Origin: Pseudomonadota bacterium
Lineage (GTDB): Bacteria > Pseudomonadota > Gammaproteobacteria > Steroidobacterales > Steroidobacteraceae
NCBI GenBank assembly: GCA_023423935.1
Contig: JAFAEQ010000067.1
Location: 1-64,000, forward strand
Length of the DNA: 64,000 bases
Direction: 5' to 3'
The position numbers and the translations under genes are program-made. The notes beneath the pieces were generated by a model. It ran no database searches. It was not told the origin of the DNA and worked only from the letters and a program-made list of their open reading frames with translations. Shown here piece by piece: positions 26,412-36,800 of the stretch (position 1 is the first letter of the stretch; each line of letters opens with the position of its first letter).

Positions 26412-27529
26412 CAAAAGCGCCCACGCTCACGGCGGTCGCCGAACTGCATCTCGAACGCGATGCCCAGTTCGGGGCTGGCCTTGCGTTCTTCTTCGAGTTT
26501 CTCGCGCGGCCAGGCGACGCCGCCGCGCAGTTCGAGGAACAGCCAATCGGGATTCTTGAACTGCCGACGCATGATGAGTCGCACAGCGGTGCGCGTCATC
26601 TGGACTTCGTTGTCGGTGGCACCTTCGACCTGTCCCTGCCAGGCGAGGCCCGTGCGGTCGCCGACGCTCTGGAATAGCGTGATCTGGGAGTACCACTCGA
26701 CGCCTTCGGTTTCCTGCGTGTACGTCCCGAGGTTCGACCAGCGCAGCAGAAACTTCTCGGACAGCGCGCGGTCGAGATTCATGCGCGTGGTCGTGCCGAG
26801 ACCTTCCGAGCTCTGCCAGAACAGCGTCTCGCGTGCAGTGAACACATATTTTTCGGCGAAGTTGCGCACGATCTCATAGCGCGTGCGCACGTACGGATCG
26901 AGCGGCGTGTCGACTCGAACGCCGACACTGGCATCGAAATCGTTGCCGGTGCGCTTCGGATTCGAATAGCCCAGACCCAGCAACACGCTTTCGTCCTCGA
27001 GATTGCCGAACTGGCGCGTGGGCAGCGCACCGAAGTCGTCTTCGATGTCGCTGATGTAGTTCTCCTGTCCGACGCGGCCTGCGAATGCGGAGATGCGCTC
27101 GTCCCATTGCGGCAGCTGCAGACGAATCCGGAATCGCAGTCGTGGATCGAAGCCGTCGTAGTCGCTCCAGAGCGAACCCACCGAGACGCTGCCGTAGGTC
27201 TGGCGATATTCTTCGTAGCGCAGCTGATCGCCGAACAATCCATCGAGCCATCCGGACGAGGCGCAGGCGGCGATGGAAAGCCGGCGACGCACGCGCTCGA
27301 GCATGGTGAGCGCCTGCTCGTTCTGCATCTCCTTGCAGACATCCATCACGCCCACTTCGGCTGCCGTCACCTCAACAGGCTCGACCGCCTTGGGCTCCTC
27401 CACCGGATCGGGCTGTGTGGCGGGCGTGACGGGCGGTGAGGATTCGGACTCAGGATGTTCCGGCGTCTGAGCGCCGGCACAGGCCCAGAGCCACGCAGTC
27501 ATCCACAGGATGCACGTGCGCAGAATCAC
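26411..27529 (-). CDS. Hypothetical outer-membrane-type protein
   Basis: A GTG at 27529 gives 372 aa and a good signal sequence (MILRTCILWMTAWLWACAGA); ATG 27502 is an alternative. The Cys in LWACAGA could be a lipidation site, though Ala-Gly follow. A Pro/Glu/Val-rich linker (about 22-60) precedes a region with alternating aromatic beta-strand segments, such as RLRFRIRLQLPQWDERISAF and DPYVRTRYEIV. The C-terminus GIAFEMQFGDRRERGRF contains a beta-signal-like strand. I read it as a probable outer-membrane beta-barrel of unknown function. Confidence 0.65.
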   Translation of the reverse strand: MILRTCILWMTAWLWACAGAQTPEHPESESSPPVTPATQPDPVEEPKAVEPVEVTAAEVGVMDVCKEMQNEQALTMLERVRRRLSIAACASSGWLDGLFGDQLRYEEYRQTYGSVSVGSLWSDYDGFDPRLRFRIRLQLPQWDERISAFAGRVGQENYISDIEDDFGALPTRQFGNLEDESVLLGLGYSNPKRTGNDFDASVGVRVDTPLDPYVRTRYEIVRNFAEKYVFTARETLFWQSSEGLGTTTRMNLDRALSEKFLLRWSNLGTYTQETEGVEWYSQITLFQSVGDRTGLAWQGQVEGATDNEVQMTRTAVRLIMRRQFKNPDWLFLELRGGVAWPREKLEEERKASPELGIAFEMQFGDRRERGRF

Positions 27530-27856
27530 AGCGTTGATTGATGTCGAGATGGACACGGGACGTGGTTGAACCTCGAGACTCCGCGACCCGGATCGATCGT
27601 TGCGTGGCAAGCGAAAGGCTGTGCCTGCGTCGCACGGGACGCTCGCAGTCACAAACTCCGTTGCGGTTCCATTCATATGTCGGAAGCCTGACGCACAAAG
27701 ATGGCAAACTGGCGCCGACTATAGCGTTCAGTCCGAAAAATTCTGGAGATGGGGAGCAAGTTCCCTGGCCGGCCGCTGGTCATTCGCCTGCCGATGCGCA
27801 CACCATCACAGATTGGCCCGATCCTGAAACCAAAAACATCTAACGAGCAGGACCGC
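27530..27856. other. Divergent intergenic region
   Basis: The 327 nt between divergent genes should hold both promoters. A weak TATAGC box near 27719 is the only candidate I see. There is no small gene or RNA motif. Confidence 0.3.
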
Positions 27857-28315
27857 ATGCAGACAGCGCAGGTCGATGTTGGCACCGTGAGCGTGTGGCG
27901 CTGGCAATGGTTCATTGCCACCGCGCTGGCCACGTTCGCGGCAGCCGTGTTCTTTTTCCCCTTCGATGAGATCGCATGGCAAGGTCCGGCCCTCGGAGTC
28001 GCGCTGTTGGGCTCCCTGTTCGCCTGGCTCTGGCCGCCGATTTACTACCGTCATCTGCGATATGCCGTAGACGATACCGGCATTGTCATTCAGCGCGGCG
28101 TATTGTGGCGCTCGCACATAGCGCTTCCCCGCGTGCGCATTCAGCATACGGATGTCGCGCAGGGACCGCTGCAGCGTCGATTCGGCGTCGGCACGCTACG
28201 GCTCTATACCGCCGGCAGCCGACACACGATGATCGAGCTGCCCGGGCTTGCGCATCAGGAGGCCATCGCACTGCGCGATGCACTGCTGGCGGAGAGCATC
28301 GCAAGTGGCGTCTGA
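27857..28315 (+). CDS. PH domain-containing membrane protein (YdbS type)
   Basis: The ATG at 27857, preceded by AGCAGGA, gives 152 aa. Two membrane helices (about 15-60) are followed by a bacterial PH (bPH2/DUF304) domain: YAVDDTGIVIQRGVLWRSHIALPRVRIQHTD and GTLRLYTAGS. This matches the small subunit of the YdbS/YdbT pairs known in Firmicutes and elsewhere. The next gene overlaps its end by 11 nt, so both are probably translated together as a complex. Confidence 0.85.
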   Translation: MQTAQVDVGTVSVWRWQWFIATALATFAAAVFFFPFDEIAWQGPALGVALLGSLFAWLWPPIYYRHLRYAVDDTGIVIQRGVLWRSHIALPRVRIQHTDVAQGPLQRRFGVGTLRLYTAGSRHTMIELPGLAHQEAIALRDALLAESIASGV

Positions 28316-29858
28316 ACAGGCATTTCAGCCGGATCTGCACCTCCACCCGCTGTCGTGGGTGTTCGTACTGACGAACTCGGTACGCCAGTTCCTGTTCCCC
28401 ATCGTGGCATTCGTATTCGTCGGCGCGCGCAACGATGGCGAGCTCTGGGGTCTGCTGGTGCTGATTCCGCTGGTGCTCGCCGCGCTGTGGAGACAGTGGA
28501 TCTATCGCTATGGCTTCGGGCCGAGCGGACTCGTCATCCAGGACGGACTGCTTTTTCGCAATGTGCGACTGATCGAATATCCGCGGATCGAGAACGTGGA
28601 TGTGGAGCGCGGCCCTCTGCATCGGCTGTTCGGCGTGGCACAGGTCAGCATCGCCACCTCGACGGGCGGCAAAGCCGAAGCGTCGATTCGCGTGCTGAGC
28701 CTCGATGCCGTACGCGAATTGCGCGAACGCATTTTCGAGCGGCGCGATCGGCACGAACGAACCACGACAGCGACAGCGGCACCAGAAACCGAGGCGGTAC
28801 TGCTGCACGTACCTCCGGCTGAGCTCGTGCGCTATGGACTGATCGACAATCGCGGCCTGATCGTCGTTGCGGCCTTTTTCGGCTTCCTCATGCAGAACGA
28901 CAGTCTGATCGGTCTGATGATCCGGAGCGCCGGCAACTGGCTGAGCGATTCTCCGTGGATGGTAGTCGCAGCGCTCGGCTGGGCGATGCAGGCCGCGCTC
29001 GCCTTCGCGGTGCTCATCGCAGTGATCCTGTTGCTGCGCTTGTTCTCGATCGGTATCGCCCTCGTCACGCTCTACGATTTCACGCTGACGCAACGCGAGG
29101 GGGATTTTCGCGTTCGTCACGGACTGCTCACGCGCGTGACTCTCACACTGCGCGTACGCCGCATCCAGGCCGTGCATCAGACGGCGAGCCTGCTGCATCG
29201 TGTGTTCGGACGCGTGTCGTTGCGAGTGGATCTTGCGGGCGACAGTGCAGGCACGCACGAGGATCCGCATCGGTCCACACCCAAGGCTCGCTGGCTCGCA
29301 CCGATCTGCACCCCCGCGCAGGCGCGAGAACTCATTGCCCAGGCGCTGCCCGACGCCGATCTGTCGGAAGAACCGGATTGGCAACCGCTCGCCCGCGGCG
29401 CTCGTGCGCGCATGTTCAGACGATCCGTGTACCTGTGCACGCTGCTCGGCACGCTGGCTGTAGTTGCATTGCTGCTGATTCCTCAGGCGCCCTTTCAGAT
29501 GGGACTTGAGCTCATTGCGCTGCTTGCGATCCTCGTGCTCGCACTGTCATGGGTACGCGCACATGTGTACGTACGCAACACGCGCTGGGCGCTGACCAAG
29601 GATGCCGTCTATTTTCGTCATGGCTGGCTCACGCGCCGACTGGTGATCGCACCGCGCAATCGGCTTCAGTCTGTGACACTCGCTCAATCGCCGTTCGATC
29701 TGCGCAGCGCGATGGCGAGTGTCGCGCTCGATACGGCTGGCGGCACGGGCATGCGTTACAGCATCCGCATTCCGATGCTCGGCGTACGCGTTGCGCAAGA
29801 GCTCGCGAACGCACTGTATCGCTCGCCCGTGAACGATCCGAATCGTCGCGTCGGCTGA
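28305..29858 (+). CDS. PH domain-containing membrane protein (YdbT type)
   Basis: I chose the GTG at 28305, which overlaps the previous gene by 11 nt and follows GGAGAG by 9 nt; the protein is then 517 aa. It contains three bPH2 domains, each preceded by a pair of membrane helices. The repeated phrases are YGFGPSGLVIQDGLLFRNVRLIEYPRIENVDVE, LTQREGDFRVRHGLLTRVTLTLRVRRIQAV and LTKDAVYFRHGWLTRRLVIAPRNRLQSV (listed by function, each marks a PH domain). The role of these pairs is not well known; envelope stress or export of toxic peptides has been suggested for relatives. It converges on the DUF4184 gene with a 14-nt gap. Confidence 0.87.
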   Translation: MASEQAFQPDLHLHPLSWVFVLTNSVRQFLFPIVAFVFVGARNDGELWGLLVLIPLVLAALWRQWIYRYGFGPSGLVIQDGLLFRNVRLIEYPRIENVDVERGPLHRLFGVAQVSIATSTGGKAEASIRVLSLDAVRELRERIFERRDRHERTTTATAAPETEAVLLHVPPAELVRYGLIDNRGLIVVAAFFGFLMQNDSLIGLMIRSAGNWLSDSPWMVVAALGWAMQAALAFAVLIAVILLLRLFSIGIALVTLYDFTLTQREGDFRVRHGLLTRVTLTLRVRRIQAVHQTASLLHRVFGRVSLRVDLAGDSAGTHEDPHRSTPKARWLAPICTPAQARELIAQALPDADLSEEPDWQPLARGARARMFRRSVYLCTLLGTLAVVALLLIPQAPFQMGLELIALLAILVLALSWVRAHVYVRNTRWALTKDAVYFRHGWLTRRLVIAPRNRLQSVTLAQSPFDLRSAMASVALDTAGGTGMRYSIRIPMLGVRVAQELANALYRSPVNDPNRRVG

Positions 29859-29872
29859 ATAGCAGTAAGGAA

Positions 29873-30688
29873 TCAGGTATCGCGCACTACTTCGCCGCGC
29901 ACGAGCCGCCTGCGTCGAATCTCGATACGCAGGAACGTGCTCGTGATGACGAGCGACAACGCGATGCCCCAGATCGATGAGATCGCAGCGCGCACGACAT
30001 TGTTGCTGAAGTGAGCCCAGTTGATTTTCGGGGGCCACAGCAAGAACACGACGATCGCCCCGAGGATCGCCACTCCCGCATAGACGCCGAACCAGCGATG
30101 CCGCTCTTCGCGGCTGAAAATGCGCGGCTCGTGCTCGGGGTCCTCAGCGGCTTTCGAATACGTTCGCCATACGAAGACGAGCACGAAGGCGAGTCCAACG
30201 ACCGAGCTCGCATGTTGCGCGAACCGATACCAGCTGAACTCGCGTCCGGCAAAACCCACGCTGACATCGTCCAGAATGCTCAGCATGCGCACGCCGCGGG
30301 CATTCTCGTGAGTGAATCCATCCCACGCCAGATGCGTCACGGCACCGAGCAGAATGCCGACGGCAGCGAGCATCCATTGCCTGAGGTTCAACCAGGGCGC
30401 CGGGCGGCCTTCCTCGCGCCACAAATCCTGCAGGCGCGCAGGCATCAGCTCGAGCGTCGCCGGCTTGATGTGCAACTGGAACAACCAATAGCACAGCAAC
30501 CCCAGAGGCAGACAGAAGCGAAACAGCGGAATGATTCCGTGTGTTTCCCAGCGATTGAAGTAATACGGAAAGAACAGGCCGAAGTCCGGCACCATGCTGC
30601 CGATCACCGCTGCACTCAGCAGCTTGGTCTGTCGCAGGATGCGACCGAACGGCAGGACAGCGGCAGTATGCGAAATGGTGAACGGCAT
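29873..30688 (-). CDS. DUF4184 family membrane protein
   Basis: The 271 aa protein starts MPFTISHTAAVLP, the typical DUF4184 opening. It has about six membrane helices, and short conserved polar segments GSMVPDF and THLAWDGFTHEN that resemble the metal-binding residues of the membrane YdjM/DUF457 hydrolases. It is likely an inner-membrane protein with a metal-dependent activity on lipids or glycans; this is inference. Confidence 0.82.
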   Translation of the reverse strand: MPFTISHTAAVLPFGRILRQTKLLSAAVIGSMVPDFGLFFPYYFNRWETHGIIPLFRFCLPLGLLCYWLFQLHIKPATLELMPARLQDLWREEGRPAPWLNLRQWMLAAVGILLGAVTHLAWDGFTHENARGVRMLSILDDVSVGFAGREFSWYRFAQHASSVVGLAFVLVFVWRTYSKAAEDPEHEPRIFSREERHRWFGVYAGVAILGAIVVFLLWPPKINWAHFSNNVVRAAISSIWGIALSLVITSTFLRIEIRRRRLVRGEVVRDT

Positions 30689-30896
30689 GAATCGACGATG
30701 CAGTGGGACTGAGCGATGGACAACGGGCGCACGTCAGAGTTTCGCGCGGCTGGCGGCGTGTACGACGTGACCGTCGTCGCGATTCATCGGGCTCCGACAG
30801 ACCGATAACATCCACATTGGCACGTCTTACGAAGAATACCGGTCGACAAACCGGCATGCGGTCGCCACCATGACCGTCACGTCATCTGGAGCTCAC

Positions 30897-31301
30897 ATGG
30901 ACTACGTACTGGTTGTCTTCACGCTGACCATTCAGAGCAGCTATGCCAACGACACCGAAGCGGATGCCGAAGATAACAGCTTCGACACGGTCCAGTTCTT
31001 CGTCACGCCGACGGCATCCTGGCGCATCCGTACCTTCGCCGTCGACGAAGACGTTCATGTCTATTCGCTCGGCGAGTCGGGCCCCGACACACTGGAAACC
31101 GTTACGAGCAGCACGCAGCGAACTTACGAAGACGTCATCGAGGCCAGACACGTCTTCAGCTCCAGCGACGGCATCGAAGGCATCAAACGCGCACTGGAAC
31201 TCGAAGGCTGGACACCCACGCTCAAAGAATCCAAGCAACACGGCTTCGCCTTCTGGGTGCCGGAAGGCACTGATTACAAAACCAGAAGCACTCCGGAGTA
31301 A
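30897..31301 (+). CDS. Hypothetical acidic protein
   Basis: The ATG at 30897 has GGAG 7 nt upstream and gives 134 aa. I do not recognise it. The N-terminal DYVLVVFTLTIQS is hydrophobic but lacks a basic start and cleavage site, so a signal peptide is unlikely. The protein is acidic, with mixed alpha/beta predicted patterning and a GIEGIKRALELEGWTPTLKES segment. Its TAA stop is the first codon of the downstream heptamer repeat. Confidence 0.6.
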   Translation: MDYVLVVFTLTIQSSYANDTEADAEDNSFDTVQFFVTPTASWRIRTFAVDEDVHVYSLGESGPDTLETVTSSTQRTYEDVIEARHVFSSSDGIEGIKRALELEGWTPTLKESKQHGFAFWVPEGTDYKTRSTPE

Positions 31302-31395
31302 TTAGTAATTAGCAGTGAGCAATGAGCAATTGAGGAAAGAGAAAAGAAGCAGCAGCTCTTCTCTTTCCATCACTCATCACTCATCACTCATTCAC
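31299..31395. repeat. Heptamer-periodic inverted repeat between convergent genes
   Basis: The left arm (31299-31332) is made of TAATTAG and AATGAGC-like units. The right arm (31369-31395) is four ATCACTC/ATTCACTC units. They flank an internal GAAAAGAAGCAG-type stem with its complement CTTCTCTTTCC. The stop codons of both neighbours, TAA at 31299-31301 and the TGA of the minus gene at 31388-31390, fall inside the element. Confidence 0.85.
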
Positions 31396-32323
31396 TCGCT
31401 TGCTTCGCAAGCCGTGCGGGGATCGGCACGTTGCAGACGTCGATTTTGCCGGCTGGCACCTTGTACCAGTCCTCGCGGCGGTTGCGGCGCGATTCGATCA
31501 GGTCGGCGAACGTTTGCGTGTCGGTCCGCAGGATTTCGATCTTCAGGCGCTCGGCCTCCGGAATGTCGGCGGCGATGCGGGCGCGATGGATGGGTACGTC
31601 CTGTTCGCGCTTTTCATAGAAGCCCATGGGTGAGGGGCCGCGCGGCGTCGCCGAAAGAATATCCATCCCCTGGACGATGCGACCGACGAGCGTGATGTTG
31701 CGGTCGAGCTGCCGCGGCGCATGTCCGGTGACGACGTACAGACTGGTCCCGCCACCGCTGTTCACATCGACATCGCGACCTGCGCCGACCATTCCATAGC
31801 AATGCACGGGCCACGCAGCGCCCGTCGCGCTCTCGCGCGCGGCCGGAAACCCATCGACAAAGCCGGTTTGAGGCGCATACGTATCGGGGTCGGGCAGGAC
31901 CGTGAAATTCAGTCCCTTGGCGGGACGCGTGAACTCCGCCGGCACCGTCGCCTGAGCCTTGGTTGGTTTGCGTGCGTCCTCGGGATCGCCCCATTGCACG
32001 ACGTAGTTGTCCTGCGAGCGAATGATGGCCAGCCCATCGAAGAAGCCTTCGCGCACCAGCGCGCGAATGTTTGCGGCGTGCTGAGGCGCGAACTGCGGCG
32101 TCAGCTCGAAGATCACGTGCCCGGAAGCGAGCTCCATGTACACGGCGTTCTCAGGATCGAGCGGGCGCCAGTCGGTGGGCTTGGAGGCCGCGAGCACATC
32201 GGCCGTGGTACGAACGCTCTCGCTCGCCTGGCTCTGCGAGAGCGCGGCAACCGCAACAAGCGCGACCGCGCCCAGTGGATTCAGGATCTTCGCGACTCGG
32301 ACTTTCAGAAATGGGTGGCGCAT
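31388..32323 (-). CDS. Secreted cyclophilin-type peptidyl-prolyl isomerase
   Basis: The ATG at 32323 gives 311 aa with a signal peptide (LNPLGAVALVAVAALSQSQAS). The cyclophilin domain runs from VYMELASGHVIFELTPQFAPQH to about residue 240, with GGTSLYVVTGHAPRQLDRNITLVGRIVQGM as its late conserved segment. The catalytic Arg of the usual FHR motif is kept in LAIIRSQDNYVVQWGDP, although the surrounding residues diverge. It probably assists folding of periplasmic proteins. A C-terminal extension of about 60 residues is unusual. Confidence 0.85.
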   Translation of the reverse strand: MRHPFLKVRVAKILNPLGAVALVAVAALSQSQASESVRTTADVLAASKPTDWRPLDPENAVYMELASGHVIFELTPQFAPQHAANIRALVREGFFDGLAIIRSQDNYVVQWGDPEDARKPTKAQATVPAEFTRPAKGLNFTVLPDPDTYAPQTGFVDGFPAARESATGAAWPVHCYGMVGAGRDVDVNSGGGTSLYVVTGHAPRQLDRNITLVGRIVQGMDILSATPRGPSPMGFYEKREQDVPIHRARIAADIPEAERLKIEILRTDTQTFADLIESRRNRREDWYKVPAGKIDVCNVPIPARLAKQASE

Positions 32324-32734
32324 GGAGTTGACCGCGCTGCTGGCGATGGCGCTCATCATCCCTGCTGCGCGCGCGCAACTCAACCGCGACGGCGGTGCAC
32401 ATCGAGGCGGCAATTCGCGCGCAGGTCGTACGCGCCGTTCGCGAATCCCGAGCATGCCACCATGACCCTTGCTGCCGCGGCAGAGGCCTGCATTGGCGCT
32501 CCAGTTCGGTGATGGCAGCGATGGCCGTCGGCTGATCCGCACGGAGGCGGCTGGCTGCCCCCGTCGACGCGTCACCTTCCTGTGTTATATCTGCGGCGGT
32601 CGATGAGTTGTTGATTCGTCAGGCGCCGATGCGATGCCTGCGATGGAAACATTCAAATATGCCGGGAGTACTGTCAGACACCGCCTCTGGCTTCTCTCGA
32701 CCCGCCCCCGCTGCCTCGAGGATTTCGTGATCGC
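32324..32734. other. Divergent intergenic region upstream of the RND operon
   Basis: There are 411 nt between the cyclophilin start and the efflux adaptor start. I see no convincing gene, operator palindrome or terminator here. The region is expected to contain both promoters. Confidence 0.35.
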
Positions 32735-33808
32735 ATGCAGGCTCACGCTTCGGTTCGCTCCGCCCTGATCAGCCTTGCGTTCATCGCAGCCTTGGGCGCA
32801 TGCGCCCGCCATGACGCTGCTGGACCCGCCGCCTCGGCAAGCATCAACGCCGTCAATGTCGTCACCGCGCCCGTAGCACGCAAACCCTTGGGCACATCCA
32901 TCGAAGCGGTAGGCACTGCGCGCGCGCGGGAATCGGTCGATGTGACCTCCAAGACATCGAACATCGTCACGGCCATACGCTTCGATGAAGGAGATTTCAT
33001 CCGACGCGGCTCGGTGCTGGTCGAGCTGGACAGCGCAGAAGCGCGCGCAACACTCGCCGAGGCGCAGGCCGCGCTCGCCGACAGTGAAAGCCAGTACCGT
33101 CGCAGCCGGGACCTGTTCAATCAGCAGGCACTGTCCAGCTCGCAGCTCGATCAGATCGAAGCCACATTGAAAGCGAACCGCGCGCGCGTCAATGCGGCCA
33201 CAGCGCGCCTGGACGACACGATCATTCGCGCCGGCTTCGACGGCAGAACCGGCTTTCGCCGCGTCAGCGTCGGCAGCCTCGTGAGCCCGGGCACCGTAAT
33301 CACGACTCTCGATGACAGCTCGATCATCAAGCTCGACTTCACCGTGCCCGAAACGTTCTTCTATGTACTGAAGAAAGATCTGCCGATCACGGCCGCCTCC
33401 GCCGGGCTGCCGAACCGCAAGTTCGAGGGCAAGGTGACGAACATCGATTCGCGCGTCGATCCGGTCACCCGATCGATCACGGTACGAGCCGAGATTCCCA
33501 ATAGCGACGGGTTGCTGCGTCCCGGCATGTTCATGACCGTGAATCTGCAAGGAGAAGTCACGCCTGCGCTGCTCGTGCCGGAAGCGGCGATCATTCCCGA
33601 GCAAGGGCGCGCGTTCGTGTTCGTCGTGCAGGACGGCAAGGCCCTGCGACGCGAAGTGCGTCTCGGGCGCCGCCGTCCCGGCGAAGTCGAGATCACGCAA
33701 GGCCTGGAAGAGAACGAGCGCGTCATCGTGGACGGCACGCAGAACGTTCGCGACGGTGTCGCGGTTCAGGAAGACGCACGCCAGACCGAAAGCAATGTGA
33801 GCTCATGA
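32735..33808 (+). CDS. RND efflux periplasmic adaptor (membrane fusion protein)
   Basis: The 357 aa protein has a lipobox (LGACAR, Cys about 23), so it is probably an inner-membrane-anchored lipoprotein. The order is: barrel and lipoyl halves (GTARARESVDVTSKTSN; RFDEGDFIRRGSVLVELDSAEA), a helical hairpin (about 100-160), the second lipoyl half (IIRAGFDGRTGFRRVSVGSLVSPG), then a beta-barrel and a membrane-proximal domain. It connects the pump to an outer-membrane channel. The stop codon overlaps the start of the pump gene in an ATGA. Confidence 0.93.
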   Translation: MQAHASVRSALISLAFIAALGACARHDAAGPAASASINAVNVVTAPVARKPLGTSIEAVGTARARESVDVTSKTSNIVTAIRFDEGDFIRRGSVLVELDSAEARATLAEAQAALADSESQYRRSRDLFNQQALSSSQLDQIEATLKANRARVNAATARLDDTIIRAGFDGRTGFRRVSVGSLVSPGTVITTLDDSSIIKLDFTVPETFFYVLKKDLPITAASAGLPNRKFEGKVTNIDSRVDPVTRSITVRAEIPNSDGLLRPGMFMTVNLQGEVTPALLVPEAAIIPEQGRAFVFVVQDGKALRREVRLGRRRPGEVEITQGLEENERVIVDGTQNVRDGVAVQEDARQTESNVSS

Positions 33809-36800
33809 AAATATCGGAGACCTCGATTCGCCGGCCCGTGCTGGCCATCGTGATCAGCCTGCTGCTGATCATCTTCGGGTTGGTCTCGCTGCAACGCCTC
33901 GCGGTACGCGAATATCCCGACGTCGATCGCCCGGTCGTATCTATCACCACCGACTACAGCGGCGCCTCGGCGCAGGTGATCGAAACCAAGATCACACAAG
34001 TAATCGAAGACTCCATCGCCGGCATCGAAGGCATTCTCAAGATCGAGTCCGACAGCGAGGACGAACGCTCGCAGATCCGCATCGAATTCGACGTCAGCCG
34101 CGACATCGATGCTGCGGCCAACGACGTGCGCGATCGGGTGGCGCGCGTGCTGGGCAATCTGCCGGAGGAATCCGATCCGCCGGAAGTGATCAAGGCCGAT
34201 GCGAGTGCCGACCCGGTCATGTTCATCGGCTTCAGCGCCAGGAACATGTCGATGCTGGAGGTGACGGACTATGCCGAGCGCAATCTGATCGATCGGCTGT
34301 CAACGGTACCGGGCGTCGCGCGCGTGAGCATTGGCGGCGGTCGCCGGTACGCGATGCGCATCTGGATCGATCGACAGGCGCTCGCGGCTCGACAGCTCAC
34401 CGTCACGGACATCGAAGATGCACTGCGACGCGAGAATGTCGAACTGCCCGCAGGGCGTCTGGAATCGAGAACCCGCGAATTTTCCCTGCGCACGCTCGTC
34501 GGGCTCGACAGCGAAGAGGATTTCCGCAATCTCGTGCTGGGCCGCGGCGATGACGGCCATCTGATCCGCCTGGGCGAGGTTGCGACGGTCCAGCTCGCCG
34601 CCGAAAGCGACCGCAACTACACCCGGTTCAACGGCAAGACGGGCGTCGCGCTCACGATAGAAGCGCAATCGAAGGGCAACACGCTCGATATCGTGCGCGG
34701 CGTTCGAGCCGAAATCGAGCGCCTGAAACCGACGTTGCCGGAAGGCACCTCGCTCGACATTGTCGTGGACAACGCCATCGCCATCGAAGCCGCGCTCAAA
34801 GAAGTCGTGATCGCGATCGTGTTCGCGCTGATTTCGGTTCTCGCGATCATCTACGCGTTCCTGGGCAGCCTGCGCGCCACGCTCATCCCGGCAGTCACCA
34901 TTCCGGTGTCGGTGATCGCTGCATTCACGGTGATGTATGCGCTGGGCTATTCCGTGAATGTGCTGACGCTGCTCGGCGTGGTGCTCGCCATCGGACTGGT
35001 CGTCGACGATGCCATTGTCGTGCTCGAGAACGTCCATCGGCGCACCGAGATGGGAGAGGTGCCGTTGGTGGCCGCTGTGCGCGGCAGCGATGAAATCGGC
35101 TTTGCGGTGATCGCGACGACACTCACGCTTGCCGCGGTGTTCGTTCCCATTTCATTCCTGCCCGGTGATCTCGGCCGGCTGTTCCGTGAATTCGGCTTCA
35201 CCCTCGCCGCAGCGGTGCTGTTCTCGGCGCTGGTTGCGCTGACGCTCACGCCGATGCTGGCCAGCAAGCTGCCCGCCGACGAGCTCGAACGCGGTCGCGT
35301 GGCCCGCGCAACCGACCGGTTCTTCCGTCGACTCGCGGAGTTCTACGATCGTCGCCTGCGCGCGCTGATCGCACGTCCCTGGCTCGTGCTCGCCGCGCTC
35401 GGCGCTCTGGTCGTGCTCGGTGCCTTCACCTTTCATTCGATGCCACGCGAATTCGCACCAGTCGCGGATGTCGGCCGCGTGTTCATCAATCTGGAAGGGC
35501 CGGAAGGGTCGAGCTTCGACTATATGGATGACTACGCGCGGCGCCTGGAAGCCATCGTGGACAAGGAAGCCGAGAAGGGCGAGATTGCCCGGATCATGCT
35601 GCGCGTGCCCGGCGGAGGTGGCGCCGCGTCCACGGGCGATGTGAATACTGCGCGGGCCATCGTGATTCTGAAGGACTGGCACGATCGCAAGCATTCGGCA
35701 CGCGAGATCAGTCAGACCTTGCTTGCCGAAGCGCGCCAGAAGTTGCCCGGTGTGCGCGTAACGAGCGGACAGCCCGGCAGTCTCGGCCGGCGCGGCTCCG
35801 GCCAACCGATCCAGGCAGTCATCGGCGGGCCGGACTACGAAAGCCTGTCGAAGTGGCAGTCCATTCTGCTGCCGCTCGCCCAGGCGAATCCGGGGCTCGA
35901 GAACGTCGATACCAACTTCAAGGAACGCAAGCCGCAGATTCGCATCGCAGTGGATCGCGATCGCGCGGCGGACCTCGGCGTCTCGTTGCAGACGGTCGGA
36001 CGCACGCTCGAGACCGCACTCGGCTCGCGCATCGTGACGCGCTACGTCGATCGCGGCCGCGAGTACAACGTGATGCTGCAGGCGCGCGACGACGCACGCG
36101 AAACCATCACCGATCTCACCAATATCCGTGTGCGTTCGGATCGCAGCAACGAGCTGATCCCACTCGCCAACGTCGTGCGGCTCGAAGAGGTCGCCGGCGC
36201 AGTACGGCTGTCGCGGTTCAATCGCCTGCGGAATATCGAAATCGGGTCGGGGCTCGCCGAAAACTACACCATGAGCGAGGCGGTCGACTGGTATCGCGAC
36301 ACCGTGGCGCGCGAGCTCCCGGCCGAAGCGACACTCATGTGGGATGGCGAAACCGGCGAGTACACGCGCACCGGCAATCAGCTGTATCTGATTTTCCTTT
36401 TCGCACTCGCGATCGTGTACCTGGTGCTCGCGGCCCAGTTCGAGAGCTTCGTGCATCCGACCATCATCATGGTCACCGTGCCGCTCGCACTGCTCGGCGC
36501 GGTCTTTGGACTCAAGATCTATGGCATGACCATCAACATCTTCAGCCAGATCGCCGTGATCCTGCTGATCGGCATCGCCGCGAAAAACGGCGTGCTGATC
36601 GTGGAGTTCGCCAATCAGCTACGCGATCGCGGCGTGGAATTCGTCGAAGCCGTCATCCAGGCTGCCGTCACTCGCCTGCGTCCGGTGCTCATGACGAGTC
36701 TGTGCACGGCGTTCGGCGCATTGCCGTTTCTCTTCGCTACCGGCGCAGGTGCCGAGCAACGCCGCCCGATCGGCGTAGTCGTCTTCTACGGCACCCTCGT

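Noticed and set aside
28086..29384. Minus-strand frame of 432 codons opposite the YdbT-type gene
   Set aside because: Composition is His/Arg/Glu-rich with no motif; the plus-strand protein has clear PH repeats.
33805..33808. Possible frameshift between adaptor and pump
   Set aside because: It is a normal ATGA stop-start overlap.
35152..36456. Minus-strand frame of 434 codons inside the RND pump gene
   Set aside because: Antisense to a 1046-residue pump with intact motifs; no domain or ribosome site.
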